Part shown: positions 42,931-54,760 of the stretch, one piece after another
How positions within the stretch are numbered: position 1 is the first letter of the stretch
Layout: each line of letters begins with the position of its first letter
DNA from: Nematostella vectensis
Lineage: Eukaryota; Cnidaria; Anthozoa; Actiniaria; Edwardsiidae
DNA length: 64,000 bases
Direction: 5' to 3'
Assembly: GCF_932526225.1 (NCBI RefSeq)
Contig: NC_064037.1
Location: forward strand, 16,244,601-16,308,600
Notes under the pieces: generated by a model
Database searches by the model: none
Told to the model about the DNA's origin: nothing
The model's input: the letters and a program-made list of their open reading frames with translations, nothing else
Made by a program: the position numbers and the translations under genes

Positions 42931-45900
42931 TCATGCAGTCTCGATCCTCAGATAGATTCCGTCACGCGGTATGAGGGCCGCCCCAGGAATGAGAACAAGT
43001 GGAACCTGAGTGTCGGGAGACCGGACAAACTTGTACTTGGAGAGGATCTGGAACAAAACCAACTTGACTTCATTCAGAGCGAATCTCATCCCGATGCAGT
43101 TACGCGGTCCGGCGCCGAAAGGAATGAACTGGAATGGATGCCTGGATTCCTTTGCAGGACCACGAAATCGCTCCGGGTCGAACTTGTCCGGTTCTGGCCA
43201 TGCGTCCGGGTCGTGGTGCAGTGAATAGATAGGAATTGTGACGTCCATGCCAGCCGGGATAGTGATGCCATTGATGACACAAGCCTGGGCGCACTCTCTG
43301 TTTATCGTGTGAGCTGGGGGGTGGATGCGTAATACTTCATTCACCACACAGTCCAGATACTCCAAATCATTGGCTAGCTCCTGGGGAGATTTCTCCGAGT
43401 TGGTTTCCGCAGCCATCCTGATCTCAAGCCTCAAGCGCTCCTGTACCTCTGGGTTAAGGGCCAAGTAGTACGCTGTGGCGGAAAGCGTGTTGCTGCTCGT
43501 TTCGTGTCCAGCCAGAAGGAAAGTCACCGACTGCGCGATGATCTCAGGATCGGAAAGCTTTCGGCTACCGTCGGGGTTTACTGCCGACAGCATTAGATCC
43601 ACAAAGTCTTTCCGGTTGAATGTTTTATCGTGCCTTTTGCTGAGGATCTCTTTAGAGAGGTCTATGAAATACTTTATATTGTTATTTTGGATGAGAAATC
43701 GGAAGATTTTGAATAAGACAGAAGCAAACGGGAGCATCAAAAACATGCGCAGGAAAGTAGGAGATTTGAAAATCTCCTTCGCCTTGTCACTGAATGTGTT
43801 GTTAGGGTTCTTCTGGACTTGAGAGTCGATGCCAAAAGCTGTCGAAAGAATGATCTCAAGGGACATTGGAGAAAACATGCCCAAGATATCCACACTTTCA
43901 CCTGGAAATAGAGAAAATATATTTTTAACGTCTATGAGCGCTGTATTATATGTCACGTCACAATATTGATCACATTATGTCACGTCACAATATTGATCAC
44001 ATTATATGTCACGTCACAATATTGATCACATTATATGTCACGTCACAATATTGATCACATTATTTCATGTCACAATATTGATCACATTATAAGTCACGTA
44101 TATGCCACGTTACAATATGGGTTAGATTATATGTCACGTCACAATATTGATCAAATTATGTCACGTCACAATATTGATCACATTATATGTCACGTATATG
44201 CCACGTTACAATATGGGTTAGATTATATGTCACGTCACAATATTGATCACATTATGTCACGTCACAATATTGATCACATTATATGTCACGTCACAATATT
44301 GATCACATTATATGTCACGTCACAATATTGATCACATTATTTCATGTCACAATATTGATCACATTATAAGTCACGTATATGCCACGTTACAATATGGGTT
44401 AGATTATATATCACGTCACAATATTGATCAAATTATGTCACGTCACAATATTGATCACATTATATGTCACGTATATGCCACGTTACAATATGGGTTAGAT
44501 TATATGTCACGTCACAATATTGATCACATTATATGTCACGTCACAATATTGAAAACATCATATGTCACGTCACAATATTGATCACATTATATGCCACGTC
44601 ACAATATTGATCACATTATATATCACGTCACAATATAGATCACATTATATGTCACGTCACAATATTGATAACATTGTATGTCATTTCATAACATGGTCAC
44701 ATTATATGTCACGTATATAGGTAATGGGTTGAAGCGTAAACATACATTTTTGGAATCCCCATGGAAAGGGCTTTTACATGGTATATATCTTCCAAAATGT
44801 TCAAGGGGAAAGGGTTTACTTTCTGGCCCACTACCTAGGTTTTTCCCCCCTGAGCATCCAGTGGTTTAACTCACACGTTCTATGGCGGGTTTCACAAAAT
44901 AAGGAAACATGTTGGGGGTAACCTACTTTTCCTATGTACACTTAAACACATTTTAGTTTTGATACGGTCAAATCTTCAGCACAATAAAACGTGTTATATA
45001 AAAATACTGTTTGCTGATTTACAAAATTGCCATATGGATGATATGAATGCCCAAAGTATTCTTGAATTTATAAAGGAGTCAGCAAATTTAGACAACATTC
45101 CTATTGGTCAAGAGCAAACGTCAGAGCAAAGAATTTGCTATTAAGCCAATCAAATTGCTAAACAAATCTAGGCGCTCCAGTGTTGACATCATGACTAGTC
45201 TGATTAAGGTACTTCGGATATTGATTTGCTTGTTTTTGAATGTTTTGCTCGAGACCGAGTTTGACGAAGAGGTAAGACTTGCTCAAAGCCTTCACCATTG
45301 CATTCGCTTTCATAATAAAGTACTAGTCCGGCGGATATGTGAAGATTTTACCTTGAATTGCGCACTTTTTGCTAAAGTTACCAATTTTAGCAAAGTGGTA
45401 GTTTTTAATTCCCCTTACAAGATAGGCTATAGAGCCAAGCTCAGTTCTGCTTTAATTTTTGCTTAATAATGGTATTGATTTGGCCGCCATTTTGAACCGG
45501 AAGTAAACTAACTTTGAACCGGTAGTAGTCAAGTATAATACTGGCACGCTTGTTTCACTTTGCGCCTTTCAACAAAAATAAAAAAATCTTGTTTTAGGAG
45601 TAGTTAAGGGGAATCTTTACAAGATAGGCTATGGTGCCAAAAGAAAATCTGATTTAATCACGGATTATCTTGGGATATCAAAATGGCCGATAATTTAATC
45701 CGGAAGTAAAAATCACGCGTCGATACTCACTATTTTTGAAAGTCGTCAAATGAAATAAAAGACACCTGTAGCCAGCCCAGGTATACCAAATATACATGCT
45801 TAATAGCTGGACCAAGAGAAAAGAAAGAATAGACAAAAGCAACTGCTTATGTGACAAGCCTGGTGGGGATACCAAGAACCACGGGAGCGGGCCGCTCCAC

Positions 45901-48190
45901 CAATTGACTTCAACGTCTGTAAACGACCGCATACATGAATATGTGCAAGTGCTACAAGATGAACAGTTTCTAACTGTAGGAACCGTTAATCTGGTGGCCT
46001 TTCCTTGCCTTTCTTCCTTATTCTACAGAAGAGTCAAAGGAGTATCACTCCAAATAAATACTGGTAGAATTTCACGCATTTACAGGCGTGATACTGTATC
46101 CTGTTGTGCGGGTAGGGGGAAAAGACAGTACTTGCGGTATTCCCCGAAGCCACAGATGCTTTTCGACAGCTAGCCTTTAGGCCAGTCGAGATAAAAAACA
46201 GAATGTTTAGCAACACTTGAGTGCTTTCCACTGCTACTATACGACCGAACAAGTACAGAGAGTCGGAAGTAGACAAGGCAAGAATGCAGCTCTTCGTGAA
46301 GAAAGGAAAAGCATTTGATGTCATTCTACCGACGAAGGCAGCTCTGCCTCAGTACTTCCGTCTTTTTAGCAGAATGGACAACAGTTGCCATAGCCGCTTT
46401 GGACAAACGCTACCAGAGCTTTTCAAGGCGTGCCAATAAGCCCCAAGAACTATATAGATGAGGAACCAAGAGCTATTAGATGCAAGATAGGCTACCCAGC
46501 AAGCTGCACTTGCACCCAAGCCAGCATTAAATGTTCAGCCCTTTGCAGCTGAATCGTATAACGATAAAGCTGTAAGATATCTGAACTGTATTAAATGAAG
46601 ATAACAATTCTCATCGGAACTTGTAATTACGTTAGACCGACGCATATGAAACACACTCTTAAGAACGTCCAGCCTGAGATTTCACTAATTTTTAACAAAA
46701 TACCGAGGCTCACATAGCATGAACACATTTTCTTTATTATTCAATTGGTGCACTCTTAAATGCAAAATACAACTGTCATTTATCATTTGCGTGACTCTGT
46801 TTAAAAAAATGTCTCATTGCTTATTCGTATATGCATTAAGCTGGTTTTATTAGAGTGTACAGAAACAGGTTTGGAAACTACTTCCGGTTTAAAAAAAAGT
46901 AAAATTAATAGCAGAAACCTAATCAGTTTTGCCTTTTTTAGAACTTTAAGAGTATCAAATGGATTTCATGATTTTTTTTAGTCTTAGACAAGATGTGCAT
47001 CTCTGTGCTTTCAAAAATGACAAATTTAATCTCCAGTGCAAAATGGCGACAATAAACCATATTAGTCGGTGATAAGAGCCGGTTTTATCTTGGCTCCATA
47101 GCTTATCTTATAAAGGTTATTTCAACCTACAACTGCAATAAAATTCGTGTCTTTTGCTAGAAGGCGCGGGGTGAAATAAACGTCCCTGGTTTTACTATCA
47201 ACTTAAAGTTGGATATCACCTATAAAGTTCCAAAAATGACAAATTTGCGGGTATTTTCAGAAATCTTGGGTTTAAATACATTCTTTGACTTTCATTTTAG
47301 TTGTATAGTGGAAAACAGTATCAAAATGTGCAAGTTTATTTATTTTTAAGAAAAAGGTAGTTTACTTCCGGTTCAAAATGTCGGCCAAATCAATACTTAT
47401 CGTTAAATAGAAATTAAAGCCGACTATGCTTAAATTGGAAACTTTAGCAAAAAGTGCGCAATTCAAACACATATCCGCCGGACTATATGCTTTTATAAGT
47501 GGGATCAGGGGATGAGGGGGCTATCTTTGTTGTCTATACACCCTCCAGGTGTCATGATATTCTTTAAAAAGTATAAAAGTTGCCAGCCCACTTCCTCGCA
47601 TAAGTAATGAATGGTTCCATATACCCCACGGTCGTCCACGGGTTCGTTCTTAACATCCTCTCACCTGTGTCTGCCACTTTGCCAATCTTATCCATCAGTG
47701 TGTCACATGACTCTCTCATCTTTGGGGTCATCTGTCGCAATTTCCCGGATGTGAATGTTGGCGTCAGTGTTGAGCGGATACGCTTCCAATTGTCGTCAGT
47801 GGCAGAGAACATCCCATGCCGCATTTCGCTGCGTATGTCTTTGAACACTACGAACCTGTTACGGAAGTTCTGGAACTCTTTCACCATCACGTGTTTGAGA
47901 ATCTCGGGGTCGCCCACGACGATTGCAGGGGTTCTACCAACAGACCAAGCGAACACCTTCCCGTATTCCTGCATAAGTCGAACTGGGGCGACATGGATTC
48001 CACCAAGCCTTTGGATGTCTCGGAGATTACCAATGTACGGCAGGGGGGGTGGGCCGGGGATGTTTAGACCTTTAAGTACTCTAAAGCTGCTTACTCCTAC
48101 CCAGTATATCACGGCCAGTGCGATGAGTAAAATCAGGGTACCCGCCAGAAAGTAGACAGTGGGGACGTTGACGCTGTCTAGAATATGCAT
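42931..48190 (-). CDS. CYP3-clan cytochrome P450, copy 1 (498 residues)
   Basis: Two exons, 48190-47665 and 43901-42931, join in phase across a 3.76-kb intron (ACAG|GTGAGA ... TTTCCAG|GTGAAAG). The protein has an N-terminal membrane anchor (residues about 10-33, FLAGTLILLIALAVIYWVG) and a Pro-rich hinge (NIPGPPPLPYIGN). The I-helix has AGHETSS (about 306), the K-helix EVLR (364), then PERF (418) and the haem loop FGAGPRNCIG with Cys at about 444. Length and motif spacing match CYP3A-type enzymes, which are endoplasmic-reticulum monooxygenases of broad substrate range; the substrate here is unknown. An in-frame ATG at 48271 would add 27 residues, but MHILDSV gives a normal anchor. No lesion is seen. 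Confidence 0.93.
43960..44710. repeat. ~28-32-bp tandem repeat in the intron of P450 copy 1
   Basis: Units of the form TATGTCACGTCACAATATTG + ATCACATTA are interspersed with a longer variant (CACGTATATGCCACGTTACAATATGGGTTAGATTA). Higher-order blocks of about 280 bp repeat (compare 44035-44300 with 44312-44560). Confidence 0.93.
45324..47485. mobile_element. 2.16-kb inverted-repeat DNA element in the P450 copy 1 intron
   Basis: The left end TAGTCCGGCGGATATGTG and the right end in reverse TAGTCCGGCGGATATGTG match exactly. Similarity continues through AATTGCGCACTTTTTGCTAAAG and, after a 50-bp length difference, through GATTTGGCCGCCATTTTGAACCGG. The P450 copy 2 intron keeps the uninterrupted site AAAGTATGCTTTTATAAG (60201). 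TA follows the right end, and TA plus one C precedes the left, so a TA target is likely. Inside, only a degenerate coding relic is visible. Confidence 0.82.
46221..46565 (+). pseudogene. Degenerate Cys-rich transposon-protein relic
   Basis: Inside the 2.16-kb element, the + strand in changing frames shows ARMQLFVKKGKAFDVILPTKAAL, then WTTVAIAALDK, then GYPASCTCTQASIKCSALC. The order (short helical segment, TKAAL, WTT, Cys-rich tail) resembles the C-terminus of an uncharacterised protein often found in cnidarian repetitive DNA. That recollection is not checked. Frames are broken. Confidence 0.4.
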
Positions 48191-48500
48191 GCTGTGCTGG
48201 TTAAACCCTGTTATCAATATAAATACGTCACTACACTTAGAAATAACAGAGAGCAAATCATGTTCTCGCAACAGCAGGTCTTATCAGGGTCGATGCATTG
48301 TTGAAACAAATCAACACAAGGATGAAAACTGATATAGGTTTTACGCCTCTAAAACAGAGTATTTTCACGGTAGTGAAGGGCTATAGCCGAATTGCGTGAC
48401 CGACAAAAAGAACAGGGATTACATGGACGCAGCGGAAGAGTATAGAAGGATTGCGTGACCTACTCGTGACCTTGGCTTGAGTGTTTTTTTTATTTATACG
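48191..48500. promoter_or_regulatory. Upstream region of P450 copy 1
   Basis: Shares with copy 2 the sequence just above the start and the GAATTGCGTGACCGAC-type repeat (about two units here, many in copy 2). No TATA box can be placed with confidence. Confidence 0.4.
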
Positions 48501-49111
48501 CAGTGGATATATGCCCAACAGATTTCAATTTCTTCAAATAACCCAGTAAATTGTCGACCTATTGAGTCGACAATTTACTGTTGAGAAAGGGCAAGTCAAT
48601 CTGAGTAAGTTTTGTTGTCGGTATTGAATGTTTTCTGTTGTCTGTGTACACCATAAAATCGCAATGTTAGTGCCACTATAAATTTTCTACAATATGCTGC
48701 TAAATTACGCCAGTTCTCAATTTGCTAGAATATCACGGTAAATTGTCAACCTTGTGGATTCAAAGTATTTTATATTAGCTTAGAAAGGTCAAGCGAATCT
48801 AAATTGAGCTTTTTTTGTTGGAGTTGAATGTTTTTCCTTGCTTGTATACATTCTTAACACCTTTCCCAACTGTGTAGCAGATAAAATTGTGTCACTAGTG
48901 TCACTAAAAAAATTTCAATTCCGACAACAAAGCTCATTTCAAAACCGCTTCCCCTTTCTAAACAAATATATAATAATTTGAACTTACTAGGTTGACAAAT
49001 TACTAGCTTATTTGAGTAAATTGGAAACTGTCGGCCATGTAGTCCATTGAGGACATTTCTCGACAGTAATCCATCCAAGACCTGTCCCGACTGCCGGACA
49101 TATAGCCACTG
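48501..49111. mobile_element. 611-bp CAGTGG-ended MITE-like element, copy 1 only
   Basis: The left end CAGTGGATATATGCCC and the right end in reverse CAGTGGCTATATGTCC form short inverted termini. The interior has further inverted similarity. The corresponding site in copy 2 (about 61685-61720) lacks the element. CAGTGG ends are typical of hAT elements, but no clean 8-bp target duplication could be read, so the superfamily is uncertain. Confidence 0.6.
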
Positions 49112-50225
49112 CGTTTTTTATAATTATTACACTCGTCTGAAAAATGCGCACCCCAAATGATCAATAGCAATATAATACTAATGTTGTTATTTTAAAACTG
49201 CATTTTAGAACACATCAGACTAAAAAAGCAATATGTTGCTGCTATCTGAGCCTCGGAATGTTCTTATCATGTTCTTACAATTTGGTGAAATCTCAGCCTG
49301 GACGTTCTTATAAAAAAAGTTCTTATAAAAAAAAAGATGTAATATGACAACTGTTTACTGCTGTCTCGCTTTTTATGCTCTCGTGAGCACGGTCAAGACA
49401 AACAACGCGTTAGGGTCACGATTCAACACTTTTGCAAACATACAACGAAAATTAGCGATCTTTCTATACTCCATGTCAATGGAATAAACGTTTACTTAAG
49501 AATTAAAGAACCTAGTATATCAAAACATTCTCGATAACAAGAAAAGGCTAGTATTAAGGTTAACGATCGCTACGCCAGCGTGATTAATAATTTGCATAAT
49601 TACTGCACTCAACATAAAAAATACCGCGTTCGATTACGCAATAAGACAACTTAGATAAAATAATGATCGTCAAACACCGACATAAACACTGGTCTATCAA
49701 GTAAGAAAAAGGAATACCGGTACACTAAAATAACAGTAGATTGCGATACGGGGGACAAGCTATGAACATTTCGTTTTATATCGGTGTTCGAAGCCAGAAA
49801 AAGTATGGCTGATTCAACCAGATCAAAATTACCAAGAAAACATTACTAAGAACGATGGAGAATGAAGAGCGCTGTATGAAAAGCCCTGTATACCATATCA
49901 ACATGTGATGATGATAATAATGATATGGTGTCCAACATCTCTGAGATTATGATAATAATATTGTTTTGAATGATGAGGCAAATAGTCGCTACCATACTTT
50001 GGCTATGACATCACATCATAACCAATTTGTTATCATTAGCTCGTGCAACCTTACACAGTTCTTTTCAATGCTAACTATTTTTACCTTTCAGCCAAGATCA
50101 GATAATCTTGTAGTAGATCGTGTAGTCTTGCAGTAGAAAAGATGATTTGACAGATTTGTTTATTTCCTTGTTAAGTGTTCGACAGAAAGAGCCTGAGACC
50201 TAATGACCTTTACGCTTGTCTGTTA
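49112..50225. other. Duplicated upstream DNA without recognised genes
   Basis: Matches about 61715-62600 with moderate divergence and indels. No coding or RNA feature is seen. Confidence 0.6.
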
Positions 50226-50427
50226 GCAAATTGCTACCCTGCTAGGAGAGCTCTGTTCCTGTTTGTTTCTATCAGTTTACCTTGTCGCGTCTCTGTTCTT
50301 TAGCGGTCTCGTTCGAAGAGAAGAATGCTCTGCTAGCAGGGTAGCAAATTGCTCACGGCAAAAGCACCGCGGTGATCCTAGATCCAAAAAATTCTTAAAA
50401 CCTAAACAGAACCTTCCTTATTACACT

Positions 50428-50735
50428 TAATTTTCGCGACGTCAAAATTTCGCGACTTTAAGATGGCGCTTTCGCGATTTTCCTATTTTCGTAAAAACTA
50501 GATCACTCTATTTTCGCGATTTTGGGAAAACAAAATCGAGCAATCCAAGTGGAATTAAAATGTGCTGTTAACATCAAAAGTGAAACAATTTGTAACATAA
50601 AGATGCGTGGGTAAAATTTAGTTTTATATAAATATATAAATACTTAGATGCTCATTAGGTACTATATGTACATTAGATGACTAAATAGACAAGGCGATCT
50701 TTTAAAATCGCAAAATTCGCGAAATTTAAGTGACG
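50428..50735. mobile_element. Possible MITE with TTCGCG-rich inverted ends
   Basis: The left part reads TTTTCGCGACGTCAAAATTTCGCG and the right part, in reverse, reads GTTCGCGTCACTTAAATTTCGCG. Several further TTCGCGATTTT motifs lie inside. No clear target duplication; non-coding. Confidence 0.5.
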
Positions 50736-51710
50736 CGAACTAATAGCAAGGGGGGGGGGTAATTGTTAATAACAAAAAAAATCAAAATTACCTATTTTCT
50801 GCATAGAATTACAGAGTAGGGCTGGAAATACGTCAACAATTTTTTTACAGCGTTTTTTTGCACCATTTAGCGGATTTAGGCTAAATTTCTATTTCAGTCA
50901 TCACTAGCGTGAAATATTCAAAGGCGATCCTACACATACACATAGCTTAATATAACTGAATAAAAAATACGGGGAACGAATTTGTATTTTGTTCGTATAA
51001 ATAGCAGCTGGTAGGAATATTTGTTTTCTTTATTTAGTTTTTATTTCTTTATTATTTTATTTTTTTTTTTGGACGACCAGAATCAGTTCAATATGTGGTG
51101 ATACAGCCTCCGTGAAACTTGAAAAAAAATCTGTGGAAGAGAAAAAAGTAAGATATATATTTAGAATTTCGACCCGAAAAATTGACGGCGAAGTTCAGTC
51201 CGTTCGAAAAGCGTTTATATTAGCCTTTATTACCTGAGTTTTTGCAAATACAAATGCCAATTGTGTATGATAACTCATGTCAAATTTGGTTTCGCTATGT
51301 TCAATAGAAAGAAAGTTGTAACATTTTGAATAACATTACCATTTTAGAATAACTTTCCGCAAAACTGACCCATTTTCCGCAAAATTTAAACAATCAACCT
51401 TGGAATTTTAGAGATATTTGTCCGTCAATGATAAAATTCGGTCCTTTAGACAACTTCTATGCTCGACTAGACTACATAGAAGCGCATTGTTGGGGCAGGG
51501 GAATTTTTTAAAGTGAGGGACTTTTCGTGGTGGCGTTTCACGCCTCACACAGTCTCTTACCCAGACGCCGCGCGATGCATGACGGTCAGGATGCGGTTTC
51601 GGGGTCGCTTCGCTGGCAGAACTCAGGAAATATCTTGCAAGCAGCGTTTTTATGACCGTTTTTTTACTTTTTTTTGTGCACAAGTCCAAGGGCCTACCTA
51701 CACACACTCG
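50736..51710. other. Unassigned AT-rich spacer
   Basis: No coding region is supported. The overlapping open frames at 51408-51803 (-) and 51513-51716 (+) have no recognisable motif, and the first crosses the MITE boundary. Confidence 0.4.
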
Positions 51711-51717
51711 TTGTAAA

Positions 51718-52752
51718 CAAGAGACCATGATATAAGAGAACGAATCCCCGTGGCCCATGTTGTCGTCAATGAAAGCTATTTTTAGATTGTGCGAGCTTGT
51801 CAATCATAGCATCCATATATGGTTCGTCGCGACATATTTGGTTATTGGCACCACGAGCTAGTACAATTTCACACCAAATTTTTCCCTCTGCACATCTTTA
51901 CTTCGTTCGCTACCTGTTTTTATCCTTTTAGCTGCTCTTCAAGGCTCATGATCACAATGCTACTCATGGGGTGGTGTCCTGTTATCTGTTAAGTTATCAA
52001 ATATTCAGTTATCTAAATGTTATATAAATAATTGAACGGGGAGACGGTGAATTTGGAGTTCATTCAAGATGCATCGTGCAGTTCTTTTTCTCTGCAATTC
52101 GGCGAGATAGAATACCAAGCCATTCTCAGAGTCTATGTTATGTATTTTAATACAAGAAAGCCTTTATATTTCTTTGATTTATAACATTTTTAGATGAATG
52201 AACTTCACTTCTTCACGCAGATGTTCAGAAACCATGTCACTCAAGAAACCCTTGTCACTGGGATAAGATCTACTTCATTATAAAGATTTGAAATCTTTTA
52301 TTTGTAATATCGGTGTGAATATAATGGTATTAAGTTCTGGATGTATCTTTTTCATTAAAAGGGAATTGGATTTATGATTGATTGTTGTGTTATAATTTTT
52401 AATAACTTTTACTGGGGAAATTGATCCCAGAGCCTAAAATCACGCACTTTACGCATTTCAATGTCCAAGAAACGGTTGATTGGCTCCAGCTACCTCTATG
52501 AAAGATCATTTTACAGCGTTCGTAAAAAAGGAAGGTATTTTCGGTCAAAAAGATTTCCAAAACATCCTTTGCCGGATCTCATTGCTCAAGATGTGATCGC
52601 GCGTAAGACTCATGTTGCTAGGAAACGTGAGCGCTAACCAATCAGAGACGTATCTAAAAATAACTGCTTGTTCTAAAAATAGTTTTTACGGACGTCATCA
52701 TTGGAACATACCCTAATACGGGGTATTCCTTTTCTTACATCATGGTCTCTTG
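51718..52752. mobile_element. 1,035-bp MITE with 35-bp inverted ends
   Basis: The left end CAAGAGACCATGATATAAG and the right end in reverse CAAGAGACCATGATGTAAG match for about 35 bp. TTGTAAA flanks both sides (51711-51717 and 52753-52759). A 7-bp duplication, or 8 bp if a terminal base is assigned to the target, fits a hAT-type transposase. No coding capacity. An inverted relative lies at 55668. Confidence 0.88.
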
Positions 52753-52778
52753 TTGTAAACCATTGAGTTTCCTTTTCG

Positions 52779-53442
52779 GTGGTTCCCTGTTCAATTAGAC
52801 GATACTTTCGTTTCGTAAAATCCAAGACGGCGGACGACACTGATAAGCTCGATACATCATTTCATGAAATGAATTTTGATGGTCTGAATGTTCTGGCACT
52901 TATTTTATCTCTTACTAATCTGGTGCTGCTCTGGTTTGGTTGTATTCATCACAAATATCTACTTTCAGAGATATAATTCGAGCACATACTTTATGTTCCC
53001 TAGAAGATCTCTAGAGCGGGGAAGTCACTATTCACACATGATCTTACGCCGAATTCCAAACTCCAGGAAAATATTTAGGCTATTTCTGCAGTTATCATGT
53101 GCATATGGAATTTTACAAGCAAGAAATGCAGTATGGATAGGTCTTTCTTCGTTTGTGAAAATTCGTAACATTTTCATCTCCGATTTCGTCCGCCATCTTG
53201 GATCTGTAATCTGCCAGTCGTTTTTTTTTGTCTTCGCTTCAGGATTCCTGTGGATGTCCGCGCAACAGCAAATAACGACTGGGTACAAGTCTGCGACACA
53301 CAGCGGTATGCAAATAAAGAGCGTCGTAGAAAAAGAACACATCAGTCAGGAGGCAAAGATTCCCTTACAGTACGAGACCAGTTCCGTATCACTTCATATT
53401 AAAATTGCTCTATCTTTTTTGCGGAGGGCCCAATGCTCATGA
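52779..53442 (+). other. Open frames with inverted AAGATGGCGGAC motifs, identity unknown
   Basis: A 184-codon + frame at 52888-53442 begins with hydrophobic segments, but a second + frame (52779-52976) and a minus frame (53028-53342) overlap it. CCAAGACGGCGGACGA at 52824 and its inverted counterpart TCGTCCGCCATCTTGG near 53187 suggest a mobile-element relic rather than a gene. No family is recognised. Confidence 0.25.
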
Positions 53443-53539
53443 TTTTTTCTAAGACGACTACAAATTTACTTATGCATATAATAATCATAGAAAAGACTAC
53501 ACATTTTCCAATTTTATTGATTTATGTGGTATTTTCTGT

Positions 53540-54760
53540 TTACACTTAGTGGGAGTAGTTCCGTAGCAGCGGGCATACTTCCGTATCACCCAAAAATTCT
53601 GTCGTCTGGTAGGGATTTTTTTAATTTGAGAATCAATACAAACATAGTTACTGAATAACATAACACATCCCTTCCTTTTTGCTTAAAATTAATGTATAAA
53701 AATGATTTTAACTTCGCAATACAGCAGGTAAACAAACCAAAAATCGTCAATGGGCTTTCGCTCGCGTGCCACAACCCACACAAATACTGAAACGGCAAAT
53801 TAGACAAAATGCAAAAATGTAGAAGATAAGGTGAGCCTAGAATTGGATTATTTATTTTGATAATTTTCGTGCAAGAGAGCTCAACAAAAAGCCGTTTTTA
53901 TTTAAAGAATAAAATATGAATGCTACGGCCGCCAATGCGTTGTTGTCGTTTTTTAAGAGTTCTGCAATAACATGCCATATCCCTTTTTTAGTTAGCCAGC
54001 TAATGATTTAACTTTGGCTAATCTTGGCCGTTTCTTTTAATCATCCTCGCATATTGATATATCAATCACAGTTTCAGTAATTATTTTAATATAGAATAAT
54101 ATTTTATCGAGCGCTAACAATATCAAGGAGGTTGTCTTTAAAATGAAGTTCTTTATTCAGCCGAATGACTGAAATAAAAGGCCCACATAATAAAAATTAA
54201 CCGTTTAGAATTAACATTACTGGAATTAAAATGATCAATTGAGACGGGATAACCAAATCAATCCTTTTCGCGGCTTTATATCTGCAGTCAAACCAAAAAC
54301 ACACTATGGGAGCAAGGTGATGCGGAACTATTCCCACGTCCTCCGGGAAGCAGGGAAAACTAAAAGCAATGTAAATCGAAAAAATCGCATCAAGTCAGAA
54401 AAAAAGCCATACACATTAACAGACATTCTTTCTTCTAAGCATTCGTATAAAAATTGGGACATTCTTGTTAAAGGAGGTATTGTTTTCATCTGACTTTCGT
54501 GACGCGGGTCATTTCACTGTGCAGTAAGCGCCGCTCATTTTAGAAACAATTATGAAAATCGCTTCGAAATAATGATACTTTCTGAACAAGCCATTGGATA
54601 AAATAAGCTGGATTTATATCTCAGGAAAGGTTAATAGTTTTGTATCATTTAGGTAGTTTTGGATTGTTAAAATCTACAATATCCGAGGCAAAAAGATAAA
54701 AACAATGCTTAGTGATACGGAACTACGACTGCTACGGAACTTGTTAGGGAAGTAATTTTC
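53540..54760. mobile_element. Possible inverted-repeat element with TTCCGTATCAC/GTAGCAG ends
   Basis: GTTCCGTAGCAGCGGGCATA then CTTCCGTATCAC at about 53558-53590 recurs inverted as GTGATACGGAACTACGACTG then CTACGGAAC at about 54714-54744. Between them an 84-codon + frame (54239-54493) is basic and protein-like (NVNRKNRIKSEKKPYTLTD) but unidentified. Boundaries and target duplication are unclear. Confidence 0.4.

Larger units (their letters stand above)
42655..50225 (-). repeat. Segmental duplication, copy 1
   Basis: Homologous in the same orientation to 57675-62600. The left edge is at CTGGCTTATCTATTTCATAC (42658; 57677). The right edge lies near AATGACCTTTACGCTTG (50203; 62577). It covers both P450 exons, the intron and about 2 kb of upstream DNA. 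Copy 1 is longer because of inserted elements at 45324-47485 and 48501-49111. Confidence 0.85.

Noticed and set aside
42766-43224. Plus-strand frames opposite the P450 exon (also 47607-48155, 57812-58138, 60325-60873)
   Set aside because: Antisense shadows of the intact, motif-rich P450 exons.
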